Shown in pieces: positions 10,205-22,022 of a stretch of 64,000 nucleotides of DNA; positions within the stretch are counted from its first letter, which is position 1; every line of letters starts with the position of its first letter. The notes under the pieces were generated by a model. That model was not told the DNA's origin. It searched no databases and worked only from the letters and a program-made list of their open reading frames with translations. Made by a program: the position numbers and the translations under genes. Where the stretch lies: assembly GCA_014529385.2 (NCBI GenBank), contig CM043953.1:86822342-86886341 (forward strand), read 5' to 3'. Source of the stretch: Adiantum capillus-veneris. Taxonomy: Eukaryota > Streptophyta > Polypodiopsida > Polypodiales > Pteridaceae.

Positions 10205-12531
10205 TGATAGCCGTTTTTTGGCTATCCAAATTGCCATAGTGAGCTACCTCACCCTACGAAAATCACCCAAACACTGTGTCTATCCCTACCATTTCACTGT
10301 ACATAGGCGTATGTGAGTTAGGGGACTTTCCCCATATTTTCTTAAAAAACCCTCAATTAGCTAGTCACTGGGCTAGTTGAGCCAAAAAAATAATAAAATA
10401 ATTCAAAAAGGTATATTATGGCCTCTTTGTGTGTCAATATTTCATTGTATATAGGACCTAAATATAAGGATTTTTCATAATTTTTTGGTATTTATTTAAA
10501 TATTGCTACCTAGGTGTGTGTTACTTATGCTATGTACATTGACTCACCACTACCATAATTTTTTTTACCATTTTGCATACTCCTTATTCCATAAAGAAAG
10601 AATTTCATGCAAACTTCTCTTATTTTTTCACTATTGTGATTTTTTCCTTCCTACATCTATTCTCTATTACTCTCATAAATTAGAACACCAAAAATATTCA
10701 TCTTTTTATGGTAGACTTATAATGAGAGATTTATTTTGACCCCTTTATATTTTTTCCACCTATATTATTTATATTTGACATGTACATATTTTTTTAGACC
10801 CCTCAATATTTGATTTCCTTAGTTGTACTATTCATTTATATCATGATCTCAACAATATCTTCAATTATAAACCTACCAAATAAGGTCAAGGGTATGTGGC
10901 ATGCATGTATGCACTATGGAGAGCTCACTCTTGGAGGCATTCAAAAGAATCATCCAAAGAAGGACCCCACAAGGACTTTGTGCAGTGGGAAAAGACAATC
11001 GGTTTTGCTGAATTTTTAAAGATCACTTGCTCTCCGAATTTGAAAAGGTGATACATACAAAATTTGTATCTCGTGGGCTGAGATTTTACCTCAAATTGTT
11101 TCATATGTTTTTGAGCTACGAGCTGTGAGCTATGATTTTATTGGTGGACCCCAGTTTGCCCATGCTATGCAGCCACACTCCCTCTTGCACTTTATCATTT
11201 TCTCTTTCACACACACGTCTCCACTCATCATCCCCACCTCTCTCACCACTCCTCTCTGCACCCTACTCACCTTCTTCTCAACCTTGAAGAATAAGAGAAA
11301 CCATGGTGAACTCATGTCTCCTACACACACTTCCATTCCAAAATTGACCACCTAGTTTCATTTTTCCTCCTCCATATTACCCATATCTATAAAAAAAACC
11401 ACAAAATTCAGCCTCTTCTCTTGAAAGACAGCATCATGGTGATTGATTACTCATATTCAACTACCTTGGCTCCCAAGGAAGGTCAAGAGTGGAGAAAAAA
11501 CGTACCGTCAAAGCTAGTGGACCGTCAACAAGCGTCAAAATTGACCCTACTCAAGACACTTGGAGCATCAACATTGTAAGAAATCCATATTTTCTTACCT
11601 ATTAAGAGTTTTTTCTTCCTTATTTGTATCCTACATGGATACTCCCATTGTAAATATCCAATTCCATTTGTAAATCAATAAAAATACTAACTCTACTAAT
11701 TTACTAACACTAACCTACTATGAAAAGTCCTATCACCTCCACTTCTCTCCTCTCTCTTTTCTTCATCTATCCCCACCAACTTCTTGATAATTCCAAGCAA
11801 AAGAAATTAGATAAGTGCTGAAAATCTAACCCAACCATGGTTAGAGGAGTAACCCTAGCCCTCAAAATTGCTATAAAAGGAGGGTGTAGCTAGCACAAAA
11901 GGGGAGAGCCATAAGCAAGAGCACTATGCTATAGCTTGAGAAGCCAAGCTCAACCTCTTAAGAAGGATCTCTTGAGTGGAATCTCATTGGCTTATGCATA
12001 TGTGTGTGTTGTGTTAGGGGTGATTAGCAAGGGAGCTCTATGTCATTTTAAGAGAGAGTGATCATTCAATTGAGAGTAGGAAATCTATCATTCTCCTACT
12101 AGTGTAAGTCCAACATTTGCTGAATCAAGGAGGGTGGATTTGGACTAAGCATGGATACTTTGTCTCTCTTCCAACGTGAAGTCATGGATAACAATGATGT
12201 GTAAGTGTCTTGGTGTTTTATTTATGTTCTTGATAGCTTGTCTCTGGGTGCTATCATCAATTTAGCCATAAATCCCACATACTGTAAGAGGGCGACAGGG
12301 TGGAGAGGACTCCCGTGGCCTTAAGACAGTGATTGGGGTGTCTTTTCTTGTGATTTGTTGTGGTGTAATTTACTCAAGCTATGTTGAACAAATACTAATC
12401 TCACTTTGATTGGTCATGACAGATTTGTAAGAAGGTATTAATGCAACAAGCACCCCCTCCCCCTTCTCTCTCTTTCTTGCATATAATTGTGTTGGCTTGA
12501 TCACTGCTGATACATTTCAAAGCAGCCCGAG

Positions 12532-12582
<51 letters not shown>

Positions 12583-12764
12583 TCTCTTTACGTGTCCTAG
12601 TTCGCATCCAAAACTAGGTGGTGTCCCAAATTTGTGTAGGGTTAGGTTGCGGGTTTGTGTGTGTGTTTGTTGTTTTTTCCAGCCCTAGCCTCAATTGAGC
12701 AGCATGGAAGCCTTGAGAGGTGTTTAGAGGTTCCCTCTCTTGTTGCCCACCCCAGACCGCCTCA
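10205..12764 (+). repeat. 3' LTR of the Tat element (about 2.56 kb)
   Basis: Begins TGATAGCC after the polypurine tract and ends in ...cctca. It aligns with 1-2203 and gives the full LTR length. A TATAAAA box lies at 11872-11878. It contains a TC tract that is much longer than in the 5' copy. Confidence 0.92.
12534..12587. repeat. (TC)n tract in the 3' LTR
   Basis: About 54 bp of CT repeat with one interruption. The matching site in the 5' LTR (about 2012-2027) has only about 16 bp, so the tract changed length after insertion. Confidence 0.95.
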
Positions 12765-13192
12765 CTAGCTCTCACCATCTTTTAAGGTGTGTGAGGTCTT
12801 CGGTCTGAGGCTGTGAGGGAATTCATGTTGTGTTTTTCAAGTGTAAGCTTGGTGCGTAAAGCTTCCATCTTCATTGCACTATCAAATTATTGAAGGAACA
12901 AAAAGTATTGTATTGTAAAATATCTCTCTGGATGGAGGAAACTTATAATACAAAGCCTTCTAGAGGGGGAGCCTGGTCCATGTACATCCGGTCCTCAATT
13001 GTTGTCAATAGTTTAATTTCTCTCTCTTTTTGAAGTATTATTCATGCCTATCTAACTAGGTGTTATACTTTTGTTGCTCTCACCATCCAAGCACTCTTGC
13101 TATGCTCGTTAGGAATCTATCTTTAATGAAATGATCACTATGGCTATGTTATTTTTCGCTACACACAAGTTACTAAACCATTAAATGTTACA
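12765..13192 (+). repeat. 5' LTR fragment of the chromovirus-like element
   Basis: Its left boundary is the Tat insertion. Its right end, ...aaatgttaca, is directly followed by the PBS. It matches 16133-16445 plus 22023-22111. Confidence 0.85.
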
Positions 13193-13193
13193 T

Positions 13194-13211
13194 TGGTATC
13201 AAATCACAAGG
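13194..13211 (+). other. Primer-binding site (Met-tRNA type)
   Basis: TGGTATCAAATCACAAGG. The first eight bases match the iMet PBS TGGTATCAGAGC. The same 18 bases occur as the PBS of the 25875-34880 element (34377-34394, minus). Confidence 0.7.
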
Positions 13212-13611
13212 TTTCTCTTTTCTTGCTCATGAAGAGAGATCCTCAAGCTGACTATAAATGGTTGGTATTATTAATTGAAATTGAGCAAGTAGAATAGGGA
13301 TTTTTTATCCTTGCAGTACACCTGCTTCGTGCAGATAATGGGGAATCACCGTCGAGAGCTATGGTCTTAATAGTGGGGTCCTACGGGGCTTGCCTACGGC
13401 TTAACCACTATTGAGCTATTAGAAGCTTGACAGGAGCCAATACTATTTTGGTGGTGAAAGACCCTCTCTTCTATTCCTTGCAATATTCGAGCCGTGGGTA
13501 CAGGAGCTTGAGTGATTTTCTTAAGGGCTAAGAGGAGTAGCAACTAGGGCTTGAAGTGCCAAAGTACACTTAAATTTTTTGAAAGCAAACATACAATAGT
13601 ATGTTTCAAAA
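13212..13611 (+). other. Leader remnant without recognisable coding
   Basis: About 400 bp between PBS and the integrase fragment. No domain is seen. A large internal deletion must lie in or at the end of this stretch, because gag to RNase H is missing. Confidence 0.5.
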
Positions 13612-14600
13612 TGTGTGATATGCCAAAAGACGAAGTTCGATAGAGGAAAGAAACCTAGATTGCTTCAACCTTTGCCAATCCCTAATTCACCATGGGATAG
13701 CATATCCATGGATTTTATCTTTGGATTGACTAAATCTATCCAGATATTAGTAGACAGGTTTAGCAAACAAGCACATTTCATACTTGTCAAAAAGACTATC
13801 AAAGCCCATCAAATGGCAACCCTCTTTATATCACAAATCTTCAAGTACCATGGATTGCCAATGTCCATAGTGTTAGATAGAGATCCTAGAATGACCAATG
13901 ATTTTTGGAAGGGTCTCTTTGAGAATTTAGGGACAAGGCTAAACTTCTCTTCACCCGTAAATAGATGGCCAAAGTGAAATAGCTAACCTATCAAGTCTTA
14001 ATCTACTAAAAGCCTATGTAATGGAAGTAGATCAAAGGTCCCAATGAGAGAAATACTTACCGCTGGTGGAGTATGCCTCCAATAACATTGTACATAATAC
14101 CTCCACGGGAAAAGAACCTTTCAAGGTAATTGAGGGAAGATCTAAAAGTCCCCTGCTACTTAAGGTACATGGGAAGATCTTCGCTACACATGAGTATAGC
14201 CAAGACCTACAAGAATCTTTCCAAAAGACTAAGGATTCTATCTCTATCTCACAGCAAAGGCAAAAGGCTCCTGCTAATTATAAGCACAAAAGAGCTCAAG
14301 CCTTCAAACAAAATGATTGGGTCTTGTTTAAATTTCCCAAGGCTTGATTAAAGTACACATCGAGCAAAAATCCTATGGGACACCAAAAGTACTATGCTAA
14401 GCTACCAAAAAGGTACTATGGTCCCTTCCAAATTCTTAGAACAATCAATGAGATGGCATATTAACTCCAGTTACCCAGTCATTGGCTCATACACAATGCT
14501 TTCCATGCGAGCCTACTAAAACCTTACAAAGGAGAGCCACCTCAAGAACCAATTATTGAAGACCCACCGGAGATCGAGGACCAAGAAGAGTATAAGACTC
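13612..14600 (+). pseudogene. int: Integrase fragment with end of pol
   Basis: Core motifs PWDSISMDFIFGL (first catalytic D) and SIVLDRDPRMTNDFW (second D) lie at 13690-13915. The glutamate region is degraded after about 13970. The C-terminal part (14066-14347) keeps KQNDWVLFKFPKA, and YYGPFQIL with HNAFHASLLKPYKGEPP lies in the frame beyond a stop. It looks like the integrase of a chromodomain-carrying gypsy element, with several stops and small deletions, including loss of the loop after the first D. Confidence 0.8.
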
Positions 14601-14903
14601 TCTTTTTCTTTATTGTGCACAAATGTTAAGAAGTGTGCATGATTAGGATCATGTTTGCGGAGACCACGTCTCCCAAACACCAAGTAGAGATTGTCACTCT
14701 ACTATGGAAGATTGATAGGACTGACGCACAGACATGCTTGCGGCATCTAAGGCTCTCAAGTGAAAAATGGATTAGTCATCCATTTTGGAACGGTGTCGTA
14801 GGGTAAAACAGGGATCATCTACCAACTAGAAAAAGGACTAATGACTAGGCTTTATCGTCTCTACCTCATAATTGAGGACAATATTTTTTCAAGGGAAAGG
14901 TAA
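14601..14903 (+). pseudogene. Degraded pol tail and polypurine tract
   Basis: The region contains a decayed end of pol. IIEDNIF-like coding near 14869-14890 corresponds to the acidic pol tail seen before the PPT in chromoviruses. The tract caagggaaaggtaa (14890-14903) abuts the LTR start TGTCATAATAAA. Confidence 0.6.
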
Positions 14904-15287
14904 TGTCATAATAAATAATACCTAGTTCTCCTAAATAATTTTCTCATGTTAAACTAATCATTTGATATGGGGAAGTACCAGGGGAGAAAAAGCTAGAATA
15001 TTGGTAAGGCTAGCAGACTGGTCACATTAGGGATCCAAAGGAGATAAAATAGGGATCCAAAGGGGGGCCATCTGCAAAAGAGAAATGTGCATGAATGGTG
15101 CTTAAAAGACCTTAGGATTTAGCCCATTAAGACTTCCAAAATGCTAAGGTTCCAAAATTTAAGGTAAAGTCCAAATGGTCAAGCTTAATAGAATTGGATG
15201 CTTTTTTGAAGACCATAAAGTCTTCACATATCCCTAGATGGGAGGGGGCGAGCCCTAAAGGTAGGTGAAGAGAGAGAAGAGGTGAGA

Positions 15288-15288
<1 letters not shown>

Positions 15289-15362
<74 letters not shown>
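15289..15362. repeat. (AC)n microsatellite
   Basis: About 74 bp of uninterrupted AC in the U3 part of the LTR. Confidence 0.97.
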
Positions 15363-15364
<2 letters not shown>

Positions 15365-15445
15365 CAGGTTTCCCTTTACACAAAGGGCATAGTGGACACA
15401 TGTCAGATTCCTAGCCCAGTGGTCCCCAAAGTGCATTCAAATCCT

Positions 15446-15769
15446 ATTGGATGGCCATAGAGGTGGACTGATGAAAATTAGGCTAGAGTAAATTTAGTTT
15501 AATTCTTTTAAAAACTCTTGATAAAAGAACCAATGAAAATTAAGTCTCCTAGAAGATCATTGGACAACTTGCCAAGGGTTCTAATGGGAATTAAGCAGCC
15601 CAATGGCTTGCTTCATTCCTATTGGCCAGAAGGGTAAAAGGTCCAATGGGGATTTAAATGTAATATGTAAAATAGCTAAGCTCTCACTAAAGGGGAAAGA
15701 GGGACACTTGTCACAAGGCTCTTCATTTGACCTCTTATTTCCTATTGGCTAAGCTTGTAAAGAGCCAAT
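15446..15769. promoter_or_regulatory. Cluster of eight CCAAT boxes in alternating orientation
   Basis: ATTGG at 15446, 15559, 15621 and 15744 alternates with CCAAT at 15530, 15600, 15643 and 15765. CCAAT boxes bind NF-Y in plants. Position upstream in an LTR suggests an enhancer-like U3 array, but this is inferred from motif spacing only. Confidence 0.45.
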
Positions 15770-16450
15770 GAGGTGCCAGCAAGAGGGGTCGACCAAGAGG
15801 GGGGGGGGGGTTGATTTTGCAAAGGCATTATGGCATACACACTTACACAAGCTCATCTATCAGTGAAGTAAAGAAGACTATCTCCTTCTCAAGCTTTAAT
15901 GGAAAGCTCATCATCTACCGCAAGCTTGTGAGAAGGGAGGCTCACACCAACAACTCTTGGCTTTGTGATGCAAATCCAACCAAGATCCAATCTCCAATGG
16001 ATGCTCATCTCCGCTACCATGCTAATTACTAAGCTATGCTAAGCTATCAAGAGTGATTATGTGAGGAGAAATACTTCTTTCTTGTAAGAATAGTTCTTCT
16101 TCCTCTAGATCTACTCTCATACCCCGCTAGCTCTCACCATCTTCAAAGGTGTGTGAGGTCCTGGGTCTGAGACCGTGAGGGAATTGATGTTGTGTTTTTC
16201 AAGTGTAAGCTTGGTGCTTGAAGCTTCCATCTTCATTTCACTAGCAAGTTATTGAAGGAACACAAAGTATTGTATTGTAAAATGTCTCCCTTGATGGGGA
16301 GAACCTTTAATACAAAGCCTTTTGGAGGGGGGACCAGCAGCTCCATGTACATCTGATCCTCAACTGTTGTCAATAGTTTAATTTCTCTCTCTTTTTGAAG
16401 TATTGTTCATGCCTATCTAACTAGGTGTTATGCTTTTGTTGCTCTCTCCA

Positions 16451-16470
16451 CATTAGGAGAAATATGAACC
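16451..16470 (+). repeat. Left terminal inverted repeat
   Basis: CATTAGGAGAAATATGAACC, inverted match to 22003-22022 with one mismatch. Confidence 0.8.
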
Positions 16471-16857
16471 TTGCATGGGCCTTGTAAGGAATCCTAATTT
16501 TTAGGGATTAAGGCTAATGGTGTGTAGGGTTAAGGGGACAAGGGCATTCAAGAAGCTAGTTTTGAGTAGGCTTTTCTAGCCTTTTTTTTAGACACATGTA
16601 GGATGTGGACCTTGGAGGTCATCTTCTCTCTCTAGCTTTTTGAAAGTGAAGGGAGTAAAGAGGTGTGGTCACATCATCAAAAACGTGGATCACTAAGAGC
16701 CAAAATTTGACTTTTTTAAAAAAAGGTTATTTTTACTTATTTTTGACTTAAAACTCCCCCCCAACATATATCCACATCAAAAAAGTATTTTTTGACATTT
16801 TTTAAAACTTACAAGCACTAAAAGTCCAATTTTTCAAAAAAAAAACTCCCCCCAAAA

Positions 16858-17011
16858 AAAAAAAACCTTTCTTCTCTCTTCCTCCTCCCTCCTTTCTCCC
16901 TCTCCTATCCCTCCTGCCCCTTCTCTCCTCCTCCTCCCCTCCCTCCCTCTCCCCCACTGTCCCCTTCTCTCCTCCCATGTTCCACCCTCTCCCTCCCTGA
17001 CCCCTTCTCTC

Positions 17012-17061
<50 letters not shown>

Positions 17062-17118
17062 CCACTACCCCCTTGTCTTCTCCCATGTTCCTCTCTCTCC
17101 CTCCCCCCTCTCTCTTTT
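16858..17118. repeat. Pyrimidine-rich tract with (TC)n core
   Basis: About 260 bp that is almost all C and T on the + strand, with a pure TC run at about 17014-17059. The open frames across it are simple-sequence artefacts. Confidence 0.9.
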
Positions 17119-18828
17119 CATCCTTTGCTTCCTCATGCAACAGCTACCATGGTGCTCAAGGACATCACAAATCGTATGCATACATATTTGCTTGCTCGCA
17201 ACGTTTGCACCGAAGGCCGCACGTGAGGGTGAGAAGAGGTCATCCCAGGAACCTCATACCATCGGTGAGATGAATGTTGACGATTCTTCAATATCTTGCC
17301 AATACCATCACATATTTGAATAAAACACCCCTTTATGCAAGGTAACAATATACTTCTTACTTTTGATTGTGTTCTCCTTATCATAAACTTTGAAGTCTAA
17401 GGTGTTGCCTCTACTTGTTTTGTAGTGCTTGGCACAAAGGTTGCTTTTATGCACAAATAGTGAAAGGCTGCACGTTAGAGAGGCCAAGTGTCACCACTTT
17501 TCCTCTAAAACAGTCTTCTTTGTTACATCTTGCAGTTAGGTGCTTCAAATCCATGCTTATTAGGGGTGGTAATCTCATCCTAATGTATATTTTTGTATTG
17601 TTTATTCCCAGCTAGATAGAAATACTTGCAAATTTGTACAACATATACTTAACAAGTGTCTTCATTATATAGCTTGCAAATGTTGGATTCATACATGTTT
17701 TTGTTACAAGGTGACCTCTTGCTATGCTAACTGAGTGGCGTTGTTTGCAAGAATGGCTCAAGGAACTGGAATAACATGAAGCTTTTACGGTGGCACAAAG
17801 CTCTCCTCAGCGGCAATGTGGCTCCCACTACACCAAAAATCATTATGCTGACATGAAGAGATCCCTAGTAGGACAATGCAAAAACTTTTCATCAGTAGCA
17901 ATACACTCTTTCCTAACATGAGGGCACTCCTACCAAATATATTTTTATGTGATAGGTCACCCCAGGAGCATACCATGTCATGGAATGGATGTAAGAACTA
18001 TGACTGCACTACTCCTTGGAAAGTGTTCACAGATATATGTTTATCAAAGTTAATGAGAAGAAATTTGGACTTTTTTGTTTGTTGATGTGTAAGAGCACTC
18101 TAGGTCTACCATATTTTAGATTGTTTGATAAGTTAAATAAAATTTGTAGTCATTTAAAGTGTAAGTTTGTTTTTGTCTGGTAAGATTGTACATGAGAAGA
18201 CATAATAAAGTATAAGAGATCTTGACGGAATAAGCCTCGATTAGATTCGTGCCATGCACTTGTGACACTAGACCTCTCCTTGAACCTTTTGATTTCTATC
18301 ATTGTAGAAAGTCCAAGGGTGGTCTATTTTCAAATTTTTAGCAATAACTTTTTTAAAAAGGAAATTTTGGTTATTTTAAAGTTTGTACACAGTCTAGGAG
18401 TTCATTCTGATTGTTTTCCTTCAGTTTCAATTTTTGATCGAGGGCACTCCTTGGAAGCCACTTTTGAAGGTGTTAGGGTGAGATTTTGAGAAAGTTTTGT
18501 ATGTAGGAAATGCAGTCCTTAACACAATAAAAAACATTGGTTCTCTGAGTATTTTCAGGTGCCATGGTTTTAATGTCCGTTCGAGCCCGTAGATTAAGGA
18601 AAAAGTAAGAAATGTCTGTTTTACATCATTTTTTAAGAAATTGCCAACTTGCACGTTGATTTTTGGAAAATCTGAGTAGGATATGATTTTTTTGCATCAC
18701 ACGATGGTCGAAGAGCGCGACGAGATGAACAAATTTATGTGAGACAAGCCCAGACAGATTCGGAGCCAATTGAACACTAGAAGCTCTTGAAAACAGCCTA
18801 AAAGCCTAACTGACCACTTGAATTATGA

Positions 18829-19020
18829 CCATGCATAAAAAAAATCTTATACTTGTCATTTTAGGCCCCCAGGGACCCTCAACATGAGGGGCCACAAGGG
18901 CGCGCAAATCAGCCATCCAAAAATTTTGGATGGACAATTTGTGCGCCCTTGTGGCCCCTCATGTTGAGGGTCCCTGGGGCCCTAAAATGACAAGTATAGG
19001 CTTTTTCTTATGCATAGCCA
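18829..19020. repeat. Long near-perfect inverted repeat (hairpin, arms about 95 bp)
   Basis: The left arm 18829-18922 and right arm 18924-19020 pair almost fully around the centre ccatccaaaaattttggatgg. Shared blocks include acttgtcattttagg, agggaccctcaacatgaggg and gccacaagggcgc with their complements. A transcript would form a long fold-back. Confidence 0.88.
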
Positions 19021-19440
19021 TGAGATAGAATTGGGCAAATTAATGTATTCATAGCAAACTCCCCCCCCAATGTTTGGATGGCCAGTTTGCGCGCCCTTGT
19101 GGCCCCTCTTGTTGAGGGTCCCTGGGCCCCTAAAATGACAAGCACAAGCTTTTTGTAATGCATGGCCATGAGATAGAACTGGGCAGTTTAATGTGTTCAT
19201 AGCAACCCCTCCCCCCCCCCCCAAATGGCAGATACCTAAACCTTGTATCATGCTTATCAACCATTTTGTACTTCTTTGTGTCCATCCCCTCTTCTTGGAA
19301 ATATCTAAGTTGGTCCCTATTTGTGCCTGGATGGGCATTTTACGCGCCGTTGTGGTCCCTCTTGTTGAGGGTCCCTGGGGTTTCAAAATGACAAATAGGG
19401 GTTTTGTTTTAATGTATGGCCATGAGATAGAGTTGTAGTG
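18926..19440 (+). repeat. Three direct copies of the hairpin arm
   Basis: Copies at about 18926-19057, 19071-19205 and 19326-19440 share the order ggatgg, cgcccttgtggcccctc, ttgagggtccctgg, aaaatgacaa and catggccatgagatag. The first is the hairpin's right arm. A fourth copy, inverted, is the left arm. The minus-strand open frame across them (18982-19584) is repetitive and not supported as a gene. Confidence 0.85.
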
Positions 19441-22002
19441 TTTGATGTCCGGAGTATTCACGATGTCAAATTTTCCTATATCATGTGCGTTCACCACAAT
19501 GGATTGAAAGTAGCCCTTATAGGCCTTACCTACACATGTTTCTGTAACTTTACAAGAATATAAATTCCCTTCTGTTGAACACATGTGCTATGTTACATAT
19601 ACTTTAGTGAACTCCCAAGGTCAAAGGCCTCACAAATTTTGTGCACTCAGAACATTTAGCACTAGAAATCAACCAAACAAGGAGCCAATTTTTACTTCCT
19701 TGTGTTCACCTCGTGTTCTTGGGAATGTTTTGGTTAAGCCATTTCTTTGGTATTTAAAACCACATGTGACCCCTATTGTTATAGTATCCGACCAAAGGTT
19801 TCTTGATTAGCAGTTATATAGGTTCGAGTGATATATATCTTCTATGTTAAGAATGCATGTATCTATAATTTATGTTTACACTTTCTCTATCCAAATGAGC
19901 TACATAGTAAAAATCAAATCCGCAATTCAACAATTAAGTTCACAAGGTGATAGCTATTGGTATGATCTTTAGCAATACCAAATAAATAGCTACCAATAGC
20001 AAATGAATAGGGATATTTAAGAAGGTTTGATACCAAAAACTTGTCAACACTACTCAAAAAGGTGGAAACTCAAAGGCTTTATAATATATATGATGAAACA
20101 AGAATCAATATATCTACACCTCCATCTCAAGTTGTCATTTCTCTAAGTCAAGCTTAGCATAGGCATAGTATGGAAATAATAACATTTTGGAAAACAAGAA
20201 TTTAGCTTTCTCAACTTTTGAAATGTTGCTATTGATATATATTCAACATCCCCAAATGAGGACATCTTGACAAAGGTTATGATCCACTTAATAAGAATAA
20301 CCATTAGTGATTAAACTGAAATCAAAATATTGCATGAATTTCTTCATGGTGGAATGATTAAGACTTGAAACTTCAAACATCTTACAGGCAAATCAGAATA
20401 TCCAAAAAATCAACAATATTTCTCAAATCTGTATGAAAATCTAGTAATCTAAATAAAATACTCTCACTCAGTGTGACACCATTTAACAAAAAGAAATATT
20501 TATATTGCATTTATAGAGGAATCCAGCCTCATAAAAATAATTACAAATGGAGACAATGTTGTTGCTGTTAGGCTTCTCTTACAAGTATTTGTCTTTCTCA
20601 TCTAGAGATTCATATACATGAGTATTTGTGTGTCTATGACACTAGGGAAGATAGTAGTACTATAGGGATGGCTTTTCTAAGAGCTCATAGAGAGTACCTA
20701 TTGGTTCAAGATTCTACAAAAATCCTACTATTCTTATCAAAATCTTTTAACACGGTAGTGAAAGGTTCCTCATGGAACAAAAATAGGGTGATTTCCATCT
20801 CTGCACATGGTTGCTTGCTCATGTCCTCTCAAAACAAGTTGACTCTGTAAGTAAACAGCAGATTATGTGAGCACAAAGTTATAAAGTACAAAATGATATT
20901 ATTCTAATAATCTAATGACAACTATACAAAGAATAAATTATAAGAAAAATCTTTGATGACTCTCCATAGATAACACAACTTACTTACATTGTGAGACTCA
21001 ATCACATGCTACAAAACTATAGATGGCGCACCAAATCCATCAACAACATAGCACCACCCAATGTTATGAGGTGTGAAGCCTAAACATTGAAAGACATAAA
21101 GAGGTTAATTCCCTCCAGCATGATAAACTTAAAGATGGAGATGATCTTAAGCTCTGAATGTAAGCTACAAGGGTAGTTTTCTCACGATTCTATCTTTATG
21201 TTGGAGATGAATCATTGCAATGTCCATGCACTATTCACACCTCCTGTTCTTGTGGTATGCAAGTCATGTGAGTTGATGCTTTTTCCACCTTCGGGAGTAG
21301 AGGTTTCCATGCAGTGCGAGTGAATGAAAGTAGAAGGAGGAGAATCTTGTTTCATGCTGTAATGGAGGTAAGAGAAGGGAGAGGAGCTAGCTTGGTGTGG
21401 AACTATGTGGTGGGCAAGGGGAAGAGATGGGGGAGAAGCTTGCTTGGTGCTACAATGGAGATGGGAGAAAGCTAGTAGAGAGATAATGTTGGACTATAGG
21501 GGGTGCATGTGGTTGTTGCAGCCATGGAGAGCTTGGAAAAGGGTTTGTAGAGAGAGAAAATCACTTTTAGCAATAGAATAGGTTTGTAAAGACTTTGGAG
21601 GGTGGAAAATGATGTTTTGAATTTTTTTGAAAAAAATTAAATTTTTGGAATTTTTTAGTGCACATTTTTTACTTTTGGAGGTCAAAAATACTATTTTGAC
21701 CATGAAATAGGTTAGGGGACCTTTCAAGGAGGGAAAACTTGAAATTTGAAATTTTTTGAAACTTTGAAATTTTTAGTGTATATTTAAATCCGGGCCAAAA
21801 AGTGGGGGAAAAAAGGTCAGAGTGGTCCCCCCCCTCCTCCCTTTCCCCTAGCCACCTCCCTTACTTTCTCACTAGGTAAGAGGCCATTAAGAGGTGTAAG
21901 GCTACCTTGTCCCCCTACTTTTTTGAGGGTATAGAGTGTGTCCACCACCCTCTTCCTATTGGCTGTACTCTAATTAATCTTAATCCCAAAGGTCCCCTAA
22001 AG
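19441..22002. other. Inner part of the TIR element without recognisable genes
   Basis: AT-rich sequence with only short open frames. No conserved domain, RNA gene or further repeat was recognised. Poly-A/T-rich stretches lie near 21600-21790. Confidence 0.5.
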
Positions 22003-22022
22003 GGTTCATATTTTTCCTAATG
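22003..22022 (-). repeat. Right terminal inverted repeat
   Basis: GGTTCATATTTTTCCTAATG, immediately followed by resumed LTR sequence (atccaagg). Confidence 0.8.

Larger units (their letters stand above)
1..12764 (+). mobile_element. Tat-lineage Ty3/gypsy LTR retrotransposon (5' end outside window)
   Basis: Two long direct repeats (1-2203 and 10205-12764) flank an internal region with gag, protease, RT, RNase H, a second RNase H and integrase in that order. A second RNase H domain between the RT-linked RNase H and the integrase is known for the Tat/Ogre lineage of plant gypsy elements. The LTRs agree at roughly 98 percent by eye apart from indels, so the insertion is fairly young. The coding region nevertheless has about seven in-frame stops, one frameshift and a 2.08-kb insertion. 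The right flank begins ctagc. The left target-site duplication lies outside the window. The element sits inside the 5' LTR of an older gypsy element. Confidence 0.93.
14904..16450 (+). repeat. 3' LTR of the chromovirus-like element, first part
   Basis: Starts TGTCATAATAAATAATACC after the polypurine tract. Bases 16129-16445 match the 5' LTR fragment at 12765-13083. The LTR is interrupted at 16451 and continues at 22023-22111, giving a full LTR of about 1.6 kb. Confidence 0.82.
16451..22022. mobile_element. 5.57-kb element with terminal inverted repeats, no transposase seen
   Basis: The ends are CATTAGGAGAAATATGAACC at 16451-16470 and the reverse complement of CATTAGGAAAAATATGAACC at 22003-22022 (19 of 20 identical), with weaker similarity continuing inwards. 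It splits the 3' LTR of the chromovirus-like element cleanly: ctctctcca on the left and atccaagg on the right rejoin to match 13078-13092. A clear target-site duplication is not visible beyond one base. No open reading frame resembles a transposase, so it is probably a non-autonomous DNA transposon. The CATTA end is reminiscent of CACTA elements, but the superfamily is open. Confidence 0.75.

Noticed and set aside
15127-15436. Cys-Val repeat frames
   Set aside because: They come from the (AC)n microsatellite.
16802-17140. Glu/Arg-rich minus-strand frame
   Set aside because: It lies in the polypyrimidine tract and has no domain.
18982-19584. 200-codon minus-strand frame
   Set aside because: It runs across the direct copies of the hairpin repeat, its peptide repeats follow the DNA repeat, and there is no known domain.
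16451-22022. CACTA transposon identity
   Set aside because: The ends are CATTA, not CACTA, and no 3-bp duplication or transposase is visible, so the superfamily was left open.
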